A DNA stretch of 7,942 bases from Flavobacteriaceae bacterium (GCA_002711185.1 PAHL01000045.1:1-7942), one strand, 5' to 3'; shown: positions 1-6,890, counted from the stretch's first letter. The notes: generated by a model from the sequence alone, not told the origin. Numbers and translations are program-made.

Positions 1-238
1 CCTCAAAAATTTTTAATAAATCCTCAATTTTTTCTGGGTCATTTAAATTTTTAGAAATTTCTAGTGCAGTTTCTCTTTTTCCCTTTGCATCATGGTAAAG
101 CCAAATAAATACTGATATTGGAACTAAAATTCCTGCAAGTATTCCTAAAAGAGGTATCAATAGCGCCGACTGATAGTTGCCCCAACTAAAATGGCCATGA
201 GGATGAAGCAAAAACAAAAATTCAGTTATGTATTGCAT
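1..238 (-). CDS. Small single-helix membrane protein, N-terminal part (3' end cut by window edge)
   Basis: Minus-strand reading frame starting at the ATG at 238-236 and open to the left edge, giving 79 residues that begin MQYITEFLFLLHPHGHF. Residues about 25-48 form one strongly hydrophobic segment (LLIPLLGILAGILVPISVFIWL) containing G and P residues. A charged, probably cytoplasmic tail follows, with KGKRE and then an alternating acidic/basic helix that runs off the window. The N-terminal stretch has three histidines (H12, H14, H16), which is unusual for a short leader but has no assigned meaning. The layout of a short extracytoplasmic end, one membrane helix and a charged helical tail resembles small uncharacterised inner-membrane proteins of Bacteroidota such as the DUF6249 type; that comparison is from memory. 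The start is supported by a full-consensus promoter about 30-60 nt upstream. Function unknown. Confidence 0.75.
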   Translation of the reverse strand, partial: MQYITEFLFLLHPHGHFSWGNYQSALLIPLLGILAGILVPISVFIWLYHDAKGKRETALEISKNLNDPEKIEDLLKIFE

Positions 239-266
239 GATTGTATATGTTTTTATTAATGTAACA

Positions 267-298
267 CAAACTTAACATATTTATATACGAGAAGCAAA
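267..298 (-). promoter_or_regulatory. Bacteroidota-type promoter of the small membrane protein gene
   Basis: Read on the minus strand, TTTG (298-295) is followed after 20 nt by TAAGTTTG (274-267). This matches the -33 TTTG and -7 TAnnTTTG elements recognised by the Bacteroidota primary sigma factor, at about the usual spacing. The start site would fall near 260, leaving a leader of roughly 22 nt before the ATG at 238. It lies in the 91-nt gap after the GH3 gene, so the membrane protein is probably transcribed independently of it. Confidence 0.6.
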
Positions 299-329
299 CG
301 TTACATAAAAAATTTACCCTTATAGAATA

Positions 330-2801
330 TTAATTTCCGTCACAACTGGGTTTTGCATCTATATCAGATTCTAATCGAACATTACCTATGCCTATATCTA
401 CCCCCTTTAACCCCTTAAGTGTTAGTACAGAAGTTATTTTGGACATATCTACTCCTAATTTTTCAAAACAACTTAGGCTAATTCTATATTCTTTCCAATC
501 ACCACTTATAAAAATTTCTAGCGCATTTTCTCCATTAGTATTTTCATCAGTTTGACCAATTTGTAAAATGGCATAGGTATCAGTAAATGATTTTGCGTTA
601 AAAGTTAATTCCATAGCACCATTTGTTTGGCGTGCCATATCACTTGGTTTATTCGATGAAATACGTAAATAATCACCATCAGATTTTGTCCAGTTAATTC
701 TTAATGCATCCTCTTGAGCTAAATGGTCTGTCTTACTTACAATTAGCCCTCCAACAGATGTCGGAAAACTTGCAATCTGTTTTTCTAGATCGCCAGAAAT
801 CAACCACATTCCCCATGGAGCAATAGTTATTCCCTTATTATAAAACTCCCCAGTAGAGGAAACCTCAATATTTTCTAGACCAGACTCTTCGGTCAACATA
901 TCAATATTTTTAATACTATTATATGTTAATCCGTATCCGAATTCAAATAATGGATCGTTCTTGTTAGAAACTATTGCACTAGATGGCCATGAAAAAGATA
1001 ATCTGCCTGTAAAGTCAAATGATGGATCTGTTTGAAATAATAGGTCCGAAACACCCCCGCCCTCACTTCCAGGTAGCCAGGAAGCGATAAATGCGTCCGA
1101 GTTGTTAATTTCTGGATTTATCCACATTGGACGACCAGATAAGAACACAGAAACAACAGGAATACCTTTGTTTTTATAATCAGTCAACTTATTAACATCA
1201 AATCCGTTGGGAACAAAATCTAAATTTTCTCTGTCTCCTTGAAATTCTGCATATGGATCTTCTCCATATACTGCAACCACTATATCAGCCTTAATTGAAG
1301 TATCTCCATTGGAAGAAAAAATTACTTTTCCACCTGATAAACCAACAGCTTTTTTAATACCATCTAAAATAGATTCCCCATTAGGAAATTCGTCATTAGT
1401 ATGACCAGTTCCTTGCCAGGAAAGTGTCCATCCACCACTCGCTTTAGAAATACTGGATGCACCATCTCCCACAACCAATATTGTCTTAGAGGGATCAAGT
1501 GGAAGCAATTGATTATTATTTTTAAGTAAAACCATTGATTCTCTAACAGCCTGTCTTGCAATTTTTCTATTCTCAGGTAAACCTAAAAGGTTTTCTTTTC
1601 CAGCATTAAACCTTGAACTTGGAACACCTTTTTGAAAAATTCCTGATGAAATTTTTACACGAAGAATTCTTCGAACGGCATCATCTAAACGCTCTATTGG
1701 GATAATACCATCTTTTACTTGTTGAAGAGTATTTTCATATAAACCCTTCCAACTATCTGGGGCCATATACATATCAAGTCCTGCAATTAATGATTGTGCA
1801 CAATCAGTATTTGAACAACCTGGAACTTGGCCATGGCCATTCCAATCGCCAACAACAAATCCATTAAATCCCATTTTTTCTTTCAATACATTAGTTAGTA
1901 ACTCTTTATCACCATGTAGTTTTCTTCCATTCCAGCTAGAAAATGATGCCATTACTGTTTGAACACCAGCAGGAATAGCGCTATAATACCCAGCGGCATG
2001 TATATCACTTAATTCTTTTTCATTTATTTCAGCATCCCCTTGATCTACTCCATTTCTAGTTGCACCATCCGCTAAGAAATGCTTTGCGCTTGAAATCACT
2101 TTTCCATTACCCATAAAATCATCTGCACCAAATTCTCCCTGTAATCCTATTACAATTCGGTCTCCATAAGACTCAATAATATCTGGGTTTTCTGAAAACC
2201 CTTCATAACTTCTCCCCCATCTTAAATCTTTGGGAACTGCAAGAGTTGGAGCAAAAGTCCAATCATGCCCAGAAACTGTTAGTTCATGAGCAGTAATACT
2301 TGCTATTTTTTCAATTAAATCAGGATTATTCATGGCGCCTAAGCCAATATTATGAGGAAAAACTATAGCTCCTTTTAAATTAGCGTGGCCATGAACCGCA
2401 TCAATTCCCCATATAATAGGAATGGCTATTTCAACATCTTCATCATCAATGGATGCATTAAAGTATTTGTCTGCCATATCAAGCCACATATTTGTGTCAG
2501 CATATGGCAACGGTCCTGGAGCAGAATTTCCACCACTCAATACAGAGCCTAACCTATATTCTTTTAATTCCTCAGGGGTTATAGATCCACTATCTCCCTG
2601 GATCACTTGACCTACCTTTTGTTTTAATGAAAGTTTAGGAAGCATCTCATCAATTTGAGCTTCAATAATTGGGTCTAGTGCTAAAGGACTTAAAGTAGGC
2701 CATAAAACTGAGTCTTTTGAATTTTTGAAGCTATTGCAACCTGAAAAAAATATTGTAAATAAACCAATTACAACAAAACTAAGAGGTTTGTTTATTTGCA
2801 T
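330..2801 (-). CDS. Lipidated family 3 glycoside hydrolase (beta-glucosidase / exo-beta-1,3/1,4-glucanase, ExoP type)
   Basis: The 823-residue product should remove glucose from the non-reducing end of beta-glucans or their oligosaccharides. A lipoprotein signal ends in the lipobox FFSGC (C22), so the enzyme is anchored in the envelope. The GH3 barrel covers about residues 50-390: GIDAVHGH (132-139), RWGR (194-197), K240-H241 and the nucleophile D319 in GFVVGDW. The second GH3 domain covers about 410-630 and carries the likely acid/base E519 in GEDPYAEFQGD. W320 and W462 match the two tryptophans of the barley ExoI aglycone clamp. Residues about 640-823 form an extra C-terminal beta-rich domain, as in ExoP-like enzymes of marine bacteria (about 840 residues). 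All expected catalytic residues are present, so it should be active. Linkage preference cannot be read from sequence; laminarin or cello-oligomers are plausible. There is no SusC/SusD partner. The start ATG has only an A-rich leader, usual for this phylum. Confidence 0.95.
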   Translation of the reverse strand: MQINKPLSFVVIGLFTIFFSGCNSFKNSKDSVLWPTLSPLALDPIIEAQIDEMLPKLSLKQKVGQVIQGDSGSITPEELKEYRLGSVLSGGNSAPGPLPYADTNMWLDMADKYFNASIDDEDVEIAIPIIWGIDAVHGHANLKGAIVFPHNIGLGAMNNPDLIEKIASITAHELTVSGHDWTFAPTLAVPKDLRWGRSYEGFSENPDIIESYGDRIVIGLQGEFGADDFMGNGKVISSAKHFLADGATRNGVDQGDAEINEKELSDIHAAGYYSAIPAGVQTVMASFSSWNGRKLHGDKELLTNVLKEKMGFNGFVVGDWNGHGQVPGCSNTDCAQSLIAGLDMYMAPDSWKGLYENTLQQVKDGIIPIERLDDAVRRILRVKISSGIFQKGVPSSRFNAGKENLLGLPENRKIARQAVRESMVLLKNNNQLLPLDPSKTILVVGDGASSISKASGGWTLSWQGTGHTNDEFPNGESILDGIKKAVGLSGGKVIFSSNGDTSIKADIVVAVYGEDPYAEFQGDRENLDFVPNGFDVNKLTDYKNKGIPVVSVFLSGRPMWINPEINNSDAFIASWLPGSEGGGVSDLLFQTDPSFDFTGRLSFSWPSSAIVSNKNDPLFEFGYGLTYNSIKNIDMLTEESGLENIEVSSTGEFYNKGITIAPWGMWLISGDLEKQIASFPTSVGGLIVSKTDHLAQEDALRINWTKSDGDYLRISSNKPSDMARQTNGAMELTFNAKSFTDTYAILQIGQTDENTNGENALEIFISGDWKEYRISLSCFEKLGVDMSKITSVLTLKGLKGVDIGIGNVRLESDIDAKPSCDGN

Positions 2802-2833
2802 TTTTAATTTTTTGTTGTTGTTTTCGTAGACTA

Positions 2834-2841
2834 CAAATGTA
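2834..2841 (-). promoter_or_regulatory. Probable -7 promoter element of the GH3 gene
   Basis: TACATTTG on the minus strand (2841-2834) matches TAnnTTTG and would start transcription near 2828, about 26 nt before the GH3 ATG. No TTTG or TTG is visible at the -33 position, so the promoter is either weak, activator-dependent or a chance match. It lies in the 66-nt gap after the histidine phosphatase gene, and read-through from upstream is also possible. Confidence 0.35.
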
Positions 2842-2867
2842 ACTTTTTGATCTATCCTTATAATTAA

Positions 2868-3398
2868 TTATTTATATTTTTTTAAGGAAACTGATCTTAT
2901 TTCAACTTCAGCATTTGAATTTAAAATATTTACAATGAATAAGCTTTTATTGTCTGAATCTGACATATCAGAATACTTTGACTTTCCAATTAATTTATTA
3001 ACCATGGTCGGAGTTGTGTTACTGTGTCCAGAAATTAAGACTCTTTTTCCATTATTATTTGTCATAAATTGATTAATATCTAGTTCATCTGGTGAATATA
3101 TTTTTGGAGTGATATTCTTTAATTGAGATAGAGGGAACACAGTTTGCTTTGTTCTTATATAGTCAGTAGTATAAATGGAGTTTAACGGTATTGTATCAAA
3201 ATATGATGCCCAATGATTTGCTCTTTTTATTCCCTCTGATGTTAATATTGGATCTTTATTATCTGGGTCACTTCTGTCTTTTTCAGCATGTCGAATTAAA
3301 TAAAATATAGTTTCTTTTTGTTTATCTCTAATTAAATTATCTTGACAAGAGATTATCAAAATAAGTCCTAGTAAAAAAACAAAAAAATTATTACTCAT
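2868..3398 (-). CDS. Histidine phosphatase superfamily lipoprotein (SixA / phosphoglycerate-mutase-like)
   Basis: A 176-residue protein with a lipoprotein signal peptide ending LIISC (lipidated C18), so it acts outside the cytoplasm. The histidine phosphatase fold follows. The phospho-accepting RH motif is R36-H37 in YLIRHAEKD, a second phosphate-binding arginine is probably R82 in DYIRTKQT, and the second histidine is H125 in LISGHSN. E105 or D107 could supply the proton donor. Length suits the small branch of the family (SixA-like, about 160-180 residues). The family removes phosphate from phosphohistidine, sugars or other phosphoesters; the substrate here cannot be told. An extracytoplasmic site argues against a SixA-type phosphorelay role and favours scavenging or a non-phosphatase role. 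The ATG lies 5 nt after the stop of the InlB-repeat lipoprotein gene, so the two are very probably co-transcribed. Confidence is high for family, low for substrate. Confidence 0.88.
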   Translation of the reverse strand: MSNNFFVFLLGLILIISCQDNLIRDKQKETIFYLIRHAEKDRSDPDNKDPILTSEGIKRANHWASYFDTIPLNSIYTTDYIRTKQTVFPLSQLKNITPKIYSPDELDINQFMTNNNGKRVLISGHSNTTPTMVNKLIGKSKYSDMSDSDNKSLFIVNILNSNAEVEIRSVSLKKYK

Positions 3399-3403
3399 TT
3401 TAT

Positions 3404-3955
3404 TTACTTTTTTTCAAAATTTGCTGTAAGTAATACACTTCTATCTTGAATAGTTAGCATTATTGAATCCTCATCACTGACAAAAGGTGTCGAACCCATT
3501 CCTGATCCTCCAGCTATACCGCAGGTGTAACATATACATAAATTGCATTTATAGCCTGACCAACCGACAAACTTGAATCCTTCATTTGGTATAGCATTTA
3601 TAATTAATTGTGATCCGTTATTAAAAGAGCCTGCGAGTTTACCGGAATAAAGTCGATATACTTCCTTTGCCTGACCTAGATCGGCTTCATAGATAATATC
3701 CTGTTGAGATGAAATATTTGTATAGCCTCCTTGATTTGTTGAATTTACGTAAACAAAATACTTTTTTATTTCTGAATTTGTTTCAGGATTCTCCCCTCTG
3801 TTATTCCCTATTTCTGAATAGGTGTCAATAGGTCTCCATTCACCACTAGGAAATTTCACCCAAACGGTATTATTAAAAATTGTTTCATCCTCCACACTAT
3901 CTCCACTGCAGGATATAAAGATTAAAGATATTGCAAGGATTAATTTAAATTTCAT
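3404..3955 (-). CDS. Lipoprotein with C-terminal divergent InlB-type beta repeat and a CxxCxCxxC cluster
   Basis: A 183-residue protein with lipoprotein signal MKFKLILAISLIFISC (lipidated C16). The acidic stretch after the cysteine (SGDSVEDE) resembles signals that send Bacteroidota lipoproteins to the cell surface. Residues about 28-110 have no family I recognise. Residues about 112-183 look like one divergent InlB B-repeat: a beta strand SQLIINAIP, the hallmark GFKFVGWSG (127-134) and a closing strand LLTANF just before the end. Such repeats occur as small beta modules in surface and adhesion proteins. Between GWSG and the last strands lies an insertion with C137, C140, C142 and C145, followed by the glycine-rich GIAGGSGMGS. 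These could bind a metal or form two disulfides. It is the first gene of a pair with the histidine phosphatase. Specific function unknown. Confidence 0.8.
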   Translation of the reverse strand: MKFKLILAISLIFISCSGDSVEDETIFNNTVWVKFPSGEWRPIDTYSEIGNNRGENPETNSEIKKYFVYVNSTNQGGYTNISSQQDIIYEADLGQAKEVYRLYSGKLAGSFNNGSQLIINAIPNEGFKFVGWSGYKCNLCICYTCGIAGGSGMGSTPFVSDEDSIMLTIQDRSVLLTANFEKK

Positions 3956-3985
3956 TATTTATTTATTGTATTTGTTTAATTGTTT

Positions 3986-4017
3986 TTTGAAATTAAAAGT
4001 CATAAGTTATAAATTTG
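3986..4017 (+). promoter_or_regulatory. Full-consensus promoter-like sequence pointing antisense into the dehydrogenase gene
   Basis: On the plus strand TTTG (3986-3989) is followed after 20 nt by TAAATTTG (4010-4017), matching both Bacteroidota promoter elements at the same spacing as the promoter at 267-298. Transcription would start near 4024 and run antisense through the 3' end of the GMC oxidoreductase gene. No plus-strand gene follows, so this is either an antisense or small RNA promoter or a chance match in A+T-rich DNA. Confidence 0.35.
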
Positions 4018-4047
4018 CAAAGAAACAGTTATTTTCTGTGAAAAAAT

Positions 4048-5670
4048 TTAAATTGTTTTATTTAAAATCATATCTGATGCTTTTTCCGCTATCATCAGTA
4101 CAGAAGCATTTGTGTTTCCAGAAATAATTTTAGGCATTATTGAAGCATCTACAACACGAAGACTTCTTATTCCATGAACACTCAAAGAAGAATCAACAAC
4201 TGCCTTAGGATCTTTACCCATTTTACATGTACCCACGGGATGATATACAGTTTCCAGAGTTTTCTTTATGTGTTCCATCAACAGATCGTCGGAATCTCGA
4301 TTATAAGGTAGGCCATATGCTTTTACATGATTTTTCATTGCATGTTCTTCCATTATTTTAAAAACTAATTTACCCCCTTTTACAAGCTGATCGAGGTCCT
4401 CTTTTTCTTTTAGAAAATTTGGTTGGATTTTTGGGGTATCTCTAGGATCAGAGGAATTAAGGGTAACCGTACCTCTACTTTTAGGATGCAACAGTGTTGG
4501 TAATATTGTGAACCCGTCCGTTCTGGGATAATCATAAATGTCATAAGCATCATATCCATATTCGTTTCCAATACATATTGGAGAAAAATGTAATTGAAAA
4601 TTCACCTTACTACTTTTTTGATCAAGATCAAAAAAGGCCATTCCTTCCAGAGGACTTGTACAAAAAACACCTTTTTTATTTACAAAATAATCCCAAGCGG
4701 CGCCTAATTGCTTAATTGGAGAGATGTAATGATTAATTCCTTCTTGAGTTTTAGAAAGGGCACATATTGGATAGAATAAATGATCTTGTAGGTTCTTTCC
4801 AACTCCTTTTAATTCATGTAAACAATCGATACTATGCTTTTTTAATTCGGAAGCTTCTCCAATTCCCGAGAGCATTAACAACTGGGGTGATTGAAAAGTG
4901 CCAGCAGAGAGAATAATTTCTTTCTTTGCAAATACTTGAGTTGTATTTAGTCCTTTTGTATATTGAACTCCTACCGCTTTTTTTCCTTCCAAAATAATTT
5001 TATCTACTTGCGCATACAAAATAGCTTTGAGGTTTGATCTGTCTAGAACAGGTTTTAAAAAAGCAGTTGCACTACTTACACGTTTTCCATTTTTGATAGT
5101 ACTTTGTACTAAGCTAGCTCCCTCTTGTCTTGATCCATTATAATCCTGATTTTTTGGAATTCCTATGGCAGAACAAGCATCAATAAAAGCCTTGACATAA
5201 GGCGACTCGAATTTAGTTGGAAAAGTAACTCCTAATTCACCTGAACTAGAATGATAACCAGTATCCATTAAATCAATTTGGGCATGGTTTTCCGAGCGTT
5301 TAAAGTAAGGTAAGACCTCATCATAACTCCAACCAGTATTACCTTGGTCTGCCCAGTGATTATAATCATCAGCATTACCTCTAACGTAGGCCATAGCATT
5401 AGTAGAGCTACTTCCACCAAGAGTTTTACCTCTTGGCAAGTATATTTTTCGATTCAAAACATTGACTTGCTCCTCAGTCCAAAAACCCCAATCTTGCTTG
5501 CTTTTGTGAATCTTTAGATATGCACCAGGAATATGAATATTCATATTATTATCTGGCCCCCCGGCTTCTAATAACAAAACTGAGTTTTCTGAGTTTTTTG
5601 ATAAACGATTTGCTAAAATACAACCAGCAGATCCTGCACCGATAATTATATAATCATATGATTGTCTCAT
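4048..5670 (-). CDS. GMC-family FAD-dependent oxidoreductase (choline/alcohol dehydrogenase type)
   Basis: A 540-residue flavoprotein of the glucose-methanol-choline family, which oxidises an alcohol to an aldehyde while reducing FAD. The N-terminal dinucleotide fold has GAGSAG (11-16) and the ribose-binding acid E35 in LLLEAGG. GMC signature 1 is at about 80-104 (GKTLGGSSSTNAMAYVRG), and signature 2 at 257-271 (GTFQSPQLLMLSGIG). The catalytic histidine is H477 in YHPVGTCKMG, and the second active-site residue is probably N519 in SGNTNAS. There is no signal peptide, so it is cytoplasmic or peripheral to the membrane. Length and motifs fit the BetA/AlkJ group (about 550 residues). Choline cannot be told from long-chain or other primary alcohols, and no betaine-aldehyde dehydrogenase, choline transporter or BetI regulator lies beside it. 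Reading is intact with all key residues. It is divergent from the hydrolase gene at 5949. Confidence 0.93.
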   Translation of the reverse strand: MRQSYDYIIIGAGSAGCILANRLSKNSENSVLLLEAGGPDNNMNIHIPGAYLKIHKSKQDWGFWTEEQVNVLNRKIYLPRGKTLGGSSSTNAMAYVRGNADDYNHWADQGNTGWSYDEVLPYFKRSENHAQIDLMDTGYHSSSGELGVTFPTKFESPYVKAFIDACSAIGIPKNQDYNGSRQEGASLVQSTIKNGKRVSSATAFLKPVLDRSNLKAILYAQVDKIILEGKKAVGVQYTKGLNTTQVFAKKEIILSAGTFQSPQLLMLSGIGEASELKKHSIDCLHELKGVGKNLQDHLFYPICALSKTQEGINHYISPIKQLGAAWDYFVNKKGVFCTSPLEGMAFFDLDQKSSKVNFQLHFSPICIGNEYGYDAYDIYDYPRTDGFTILPTLLHPKSRGTVTLNSSDPRDTPKIQPNFLKEKEDLDQLVKGGKLVFKIMEEHAMKNHVKAYGLPYNRDSDDLLMEHIKKTLETVYHPVGTCKMGKDPKAVVDSSLSVHGIRSLRVVDASIMPKIISGNTNASVLMIAEKASDMILNKTI

Positions 5671-5717
5671 ATTTGATTTTTTTTATAATTAAAATCTGGT
5701 TAGCATAGAGTCATTTT

Positions 5718-5725
5718 CAAACTTA
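5718..5725 (-). promoter_or_regulatory. Probable -7 promoter element of the GMC oxidoreductase gene
   Basis: TAAGTTTG on the minus strand (5725-5718) matches TAnnTTTG and is identical to the -7 box at 274-267. Transcription would start near 5711, leaving about 40 nt before the ATG at 5670. No TTTG is present about 20 nt upstream. Instead that position holds the inverted repeat at 5745-5760, which suggests activator-assisted or regulated expression. That last step is inference. Confidence 0.45.
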
Positions 5726-5780
5726 TAACTATTAGGTATTTACTTTAGTTATAAAACTAACCTAAAATATACTATAACTA
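5724..5780. repeat. Three copies of the octamer TATAACTA in the divergent intergenic region
   Basis: TATAACTA occurs at 5724-5731 and 5773-5780, and its complement TAGTTATA at 5746-5753. A 7-base match (ATAACTA) follows at 5840-5846. The middle copy is part of a perfect inverted repeat, TTAGTT (5745-5750) and AACTAA (5755-5760) with 4 nt between. The first copy abuts the -7 box of the dehydrogenase gene and the middle one sits near its -33 position, as expected for regulator binding sites. A+T-rich composition makes chance a real alternative. Confidence 0.35.
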
Positions 5781-5812
5781 ACATGGGTATAAATGTATGG
5801 AATAAGTTTATA

Positions 5813-5830
5813 AATTAAAGAGATTTAATT
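5813..5830. repeat. Perfect 7-bp inverted repeat, AATTAAA / TTTAATT
   Basis: AATTAAA (5813-5819) and TTTAATT (5824-5830) are separated by GAGA. The arms contain only A and T, so a stable RNA hairpin is unlikely. A protein-binding dyad in the divergent region is possible, but chance in this composition is equally likely. The rest of 5781-5948 shows no convincing promoter for the plus-strand hydrolase. Confidence 0.25.
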
Positions 5831-5948
5831 AAAGTAGAGATAACTATATGAAGATTTTCAATAGAGGAATTTTTATATGATTTTTTATCGATTATTACTT
5901 TTTTTCAACTGTTATATACTTTTTAACATTATCTGATTAACTTTAAAT

Positions 5949-6890
5949 ATGATCCGAAATCTTTTTTTTCTTGCTTTTATATTTAATTGCTTATTTATTT
6001 TTTCTCAAAAAAATATTGTAAATATAGACTCTGTAATTGAGGCTGATAATTATAAAGTATTTAAAAATATTAGTTATGGTCCTGATAAAAAAAATAACCT
6101 TGACTTGTGGGTAGCAAATACTGAATCAAAAACTTCATTCGTTATTTATATTCATGGAGGAGGATTTGGGGCTGGTAATAAAAATGCTGCTTATACCAAA
6201 AACAATTTTAAAAGAATTGTAAGACTCTTAGAAAATAACATATCATTTGCCACAATTGATTACAGATTCAAAAATAATGACGACTTTTTATTGTCATCAT
6301 TCAAAGATGCCTCGAGGGCTTTACAATATTTAAAATTTAATGCTGACAAATTTAAGCTGTTAAAAAGTAAAGTTGCTTTGATGGGAGCCTCTGCTGGGGC
6401 AACTTCATCTCTTTGGATTGGATTACAGGATGATTTATCGGATATAAAAAATAATGATCCAGTACTTCGTGAGTCTACAAAAGTTTCATGTATAGTTGGA
6501 ATGGCCGCAGCTCATTCATTAAATTTAAACAGATGGAAAGAAATGGCTAATGTTGATGAGGCCTACTTAAAATCAATTTTTGAAAAGTATCTTGGGAAGA
6601 TGGATACTGAAAAATGGATGAAAAAATCTTTTGATAAAGATTATATTTCAGAAGTTGACTTTTTTGAAAAAATGGATTCTAATGATCCTCCAATTTTTAT
6701 AATAAATTATGGTGAAAACAAAAAACCAAAAAATATTGCTGATTTTCATCATAATCCTTTGCACGCTAAAGTTTTAAAACAAAGAGCAGACTCTTTAAAA
6801 ATTAAAAATGTTATTTATGCTCCAGGAATTGGAATAATTGACAAATCAAATCAAGGTTTAGTAGATTTTATTATCGAGAATTTAAATTAA
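5949..6890 (+). CDS. Secreted alpha/beta hydrolase (esterase/lipase-like, HGGG type)
   Basis: A 313-residue protein with a signal peptide over residues 1 to about 20 (MIRN, a hydrophobic core, then IFSQ), so it is exported. The alpha/beta-hydrolase core shows the oxyanion-hole motif H69-G-G-G-F and the nucleophile elbow G-A-S148-A-G, both typical of the hormone-sensitive-lipase and carboxylesterase group. After the beta strand PPIFIINYG (247-255), where the catalytic acid is expected, comes DFHHNPLH (265-272). The usual C-terminal histidine in a G-x-G-H-type turn is not evident: the corresponding stretch reads APGIGIIDKS (291-300). Either the histidine comes from the H267/H268/H272 cluster or the triad is incomplete. 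Members cleave carboxyl esters, for example on sugars or short-chain acyl substrates; the substrate here is unknown. It stands alone on the plus strand between a divergent and a convergent neighbour. Confidence 0.85.
   Translation: MIRNLFFLAFIFNCLFIFSQKNIVNIDSVIEADNYKVFKNISYGPDKKNNLDLWVANTESKTSFVIYIHGGGFGAGNKNAAYTKNNFKRIVRLLENNISFATIDYRFKNNDDFLLSSFKDASRALQYLKFNADKFKLLKSKVALMGASAGATSSLWIGLQDDLSDIKNNDPVLRESTKVSCIVGMAAAHSLNLNRWKEMANVDEAYLKSIFEKYLGKMDTEKWMKKSFDKDYISEVDFFEKMDSNDPPIFIINYGENKKPKNIADFHHNPLHAKVLKQRADSLKIKNVIYAPGIGIIDKSNQGLVDFIIENLN

Noticed and set aside
1364..1561. Minus-strand open frame inside the GH3 gene in another frame
   Set aside because: Internal shadow of the GH3 second-domain coding sequence.
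2422..2610. Plus-strand open frame inside the GH3 gene
   Set aside because: Lies entirely opposite a conserved part of the GH3 barrel coding sequence and has no independent support.
4024..4040. Possible terminator hairpin (ACAG/CTGT) just after the dehydrogenase stop
   Set aside because: Only 4 base pairs with a 7-nt loop; too weak to call, even though a T-rich stretch lies nearby.
3822..4127. Plus-strand open frame of 101 codons opposite the lipoprotein and dehydrogenase gene ends
   Set aside because: It overlaps two well-supported minus-strand genes and the gap between them, resembles nothing, and its composition is that of a shadow frame. The promoter-like site at 3986-4017 lies inside the frame, not before it.
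330..5670. Polysaccharide-utilisation locus or choline-betaine operon
   Set aside because: No SusC/SusD, other glycosidases, betaine-aldehyde dehydrogenase, BetI or transporter is present, so neither operon type can be supported from this window.
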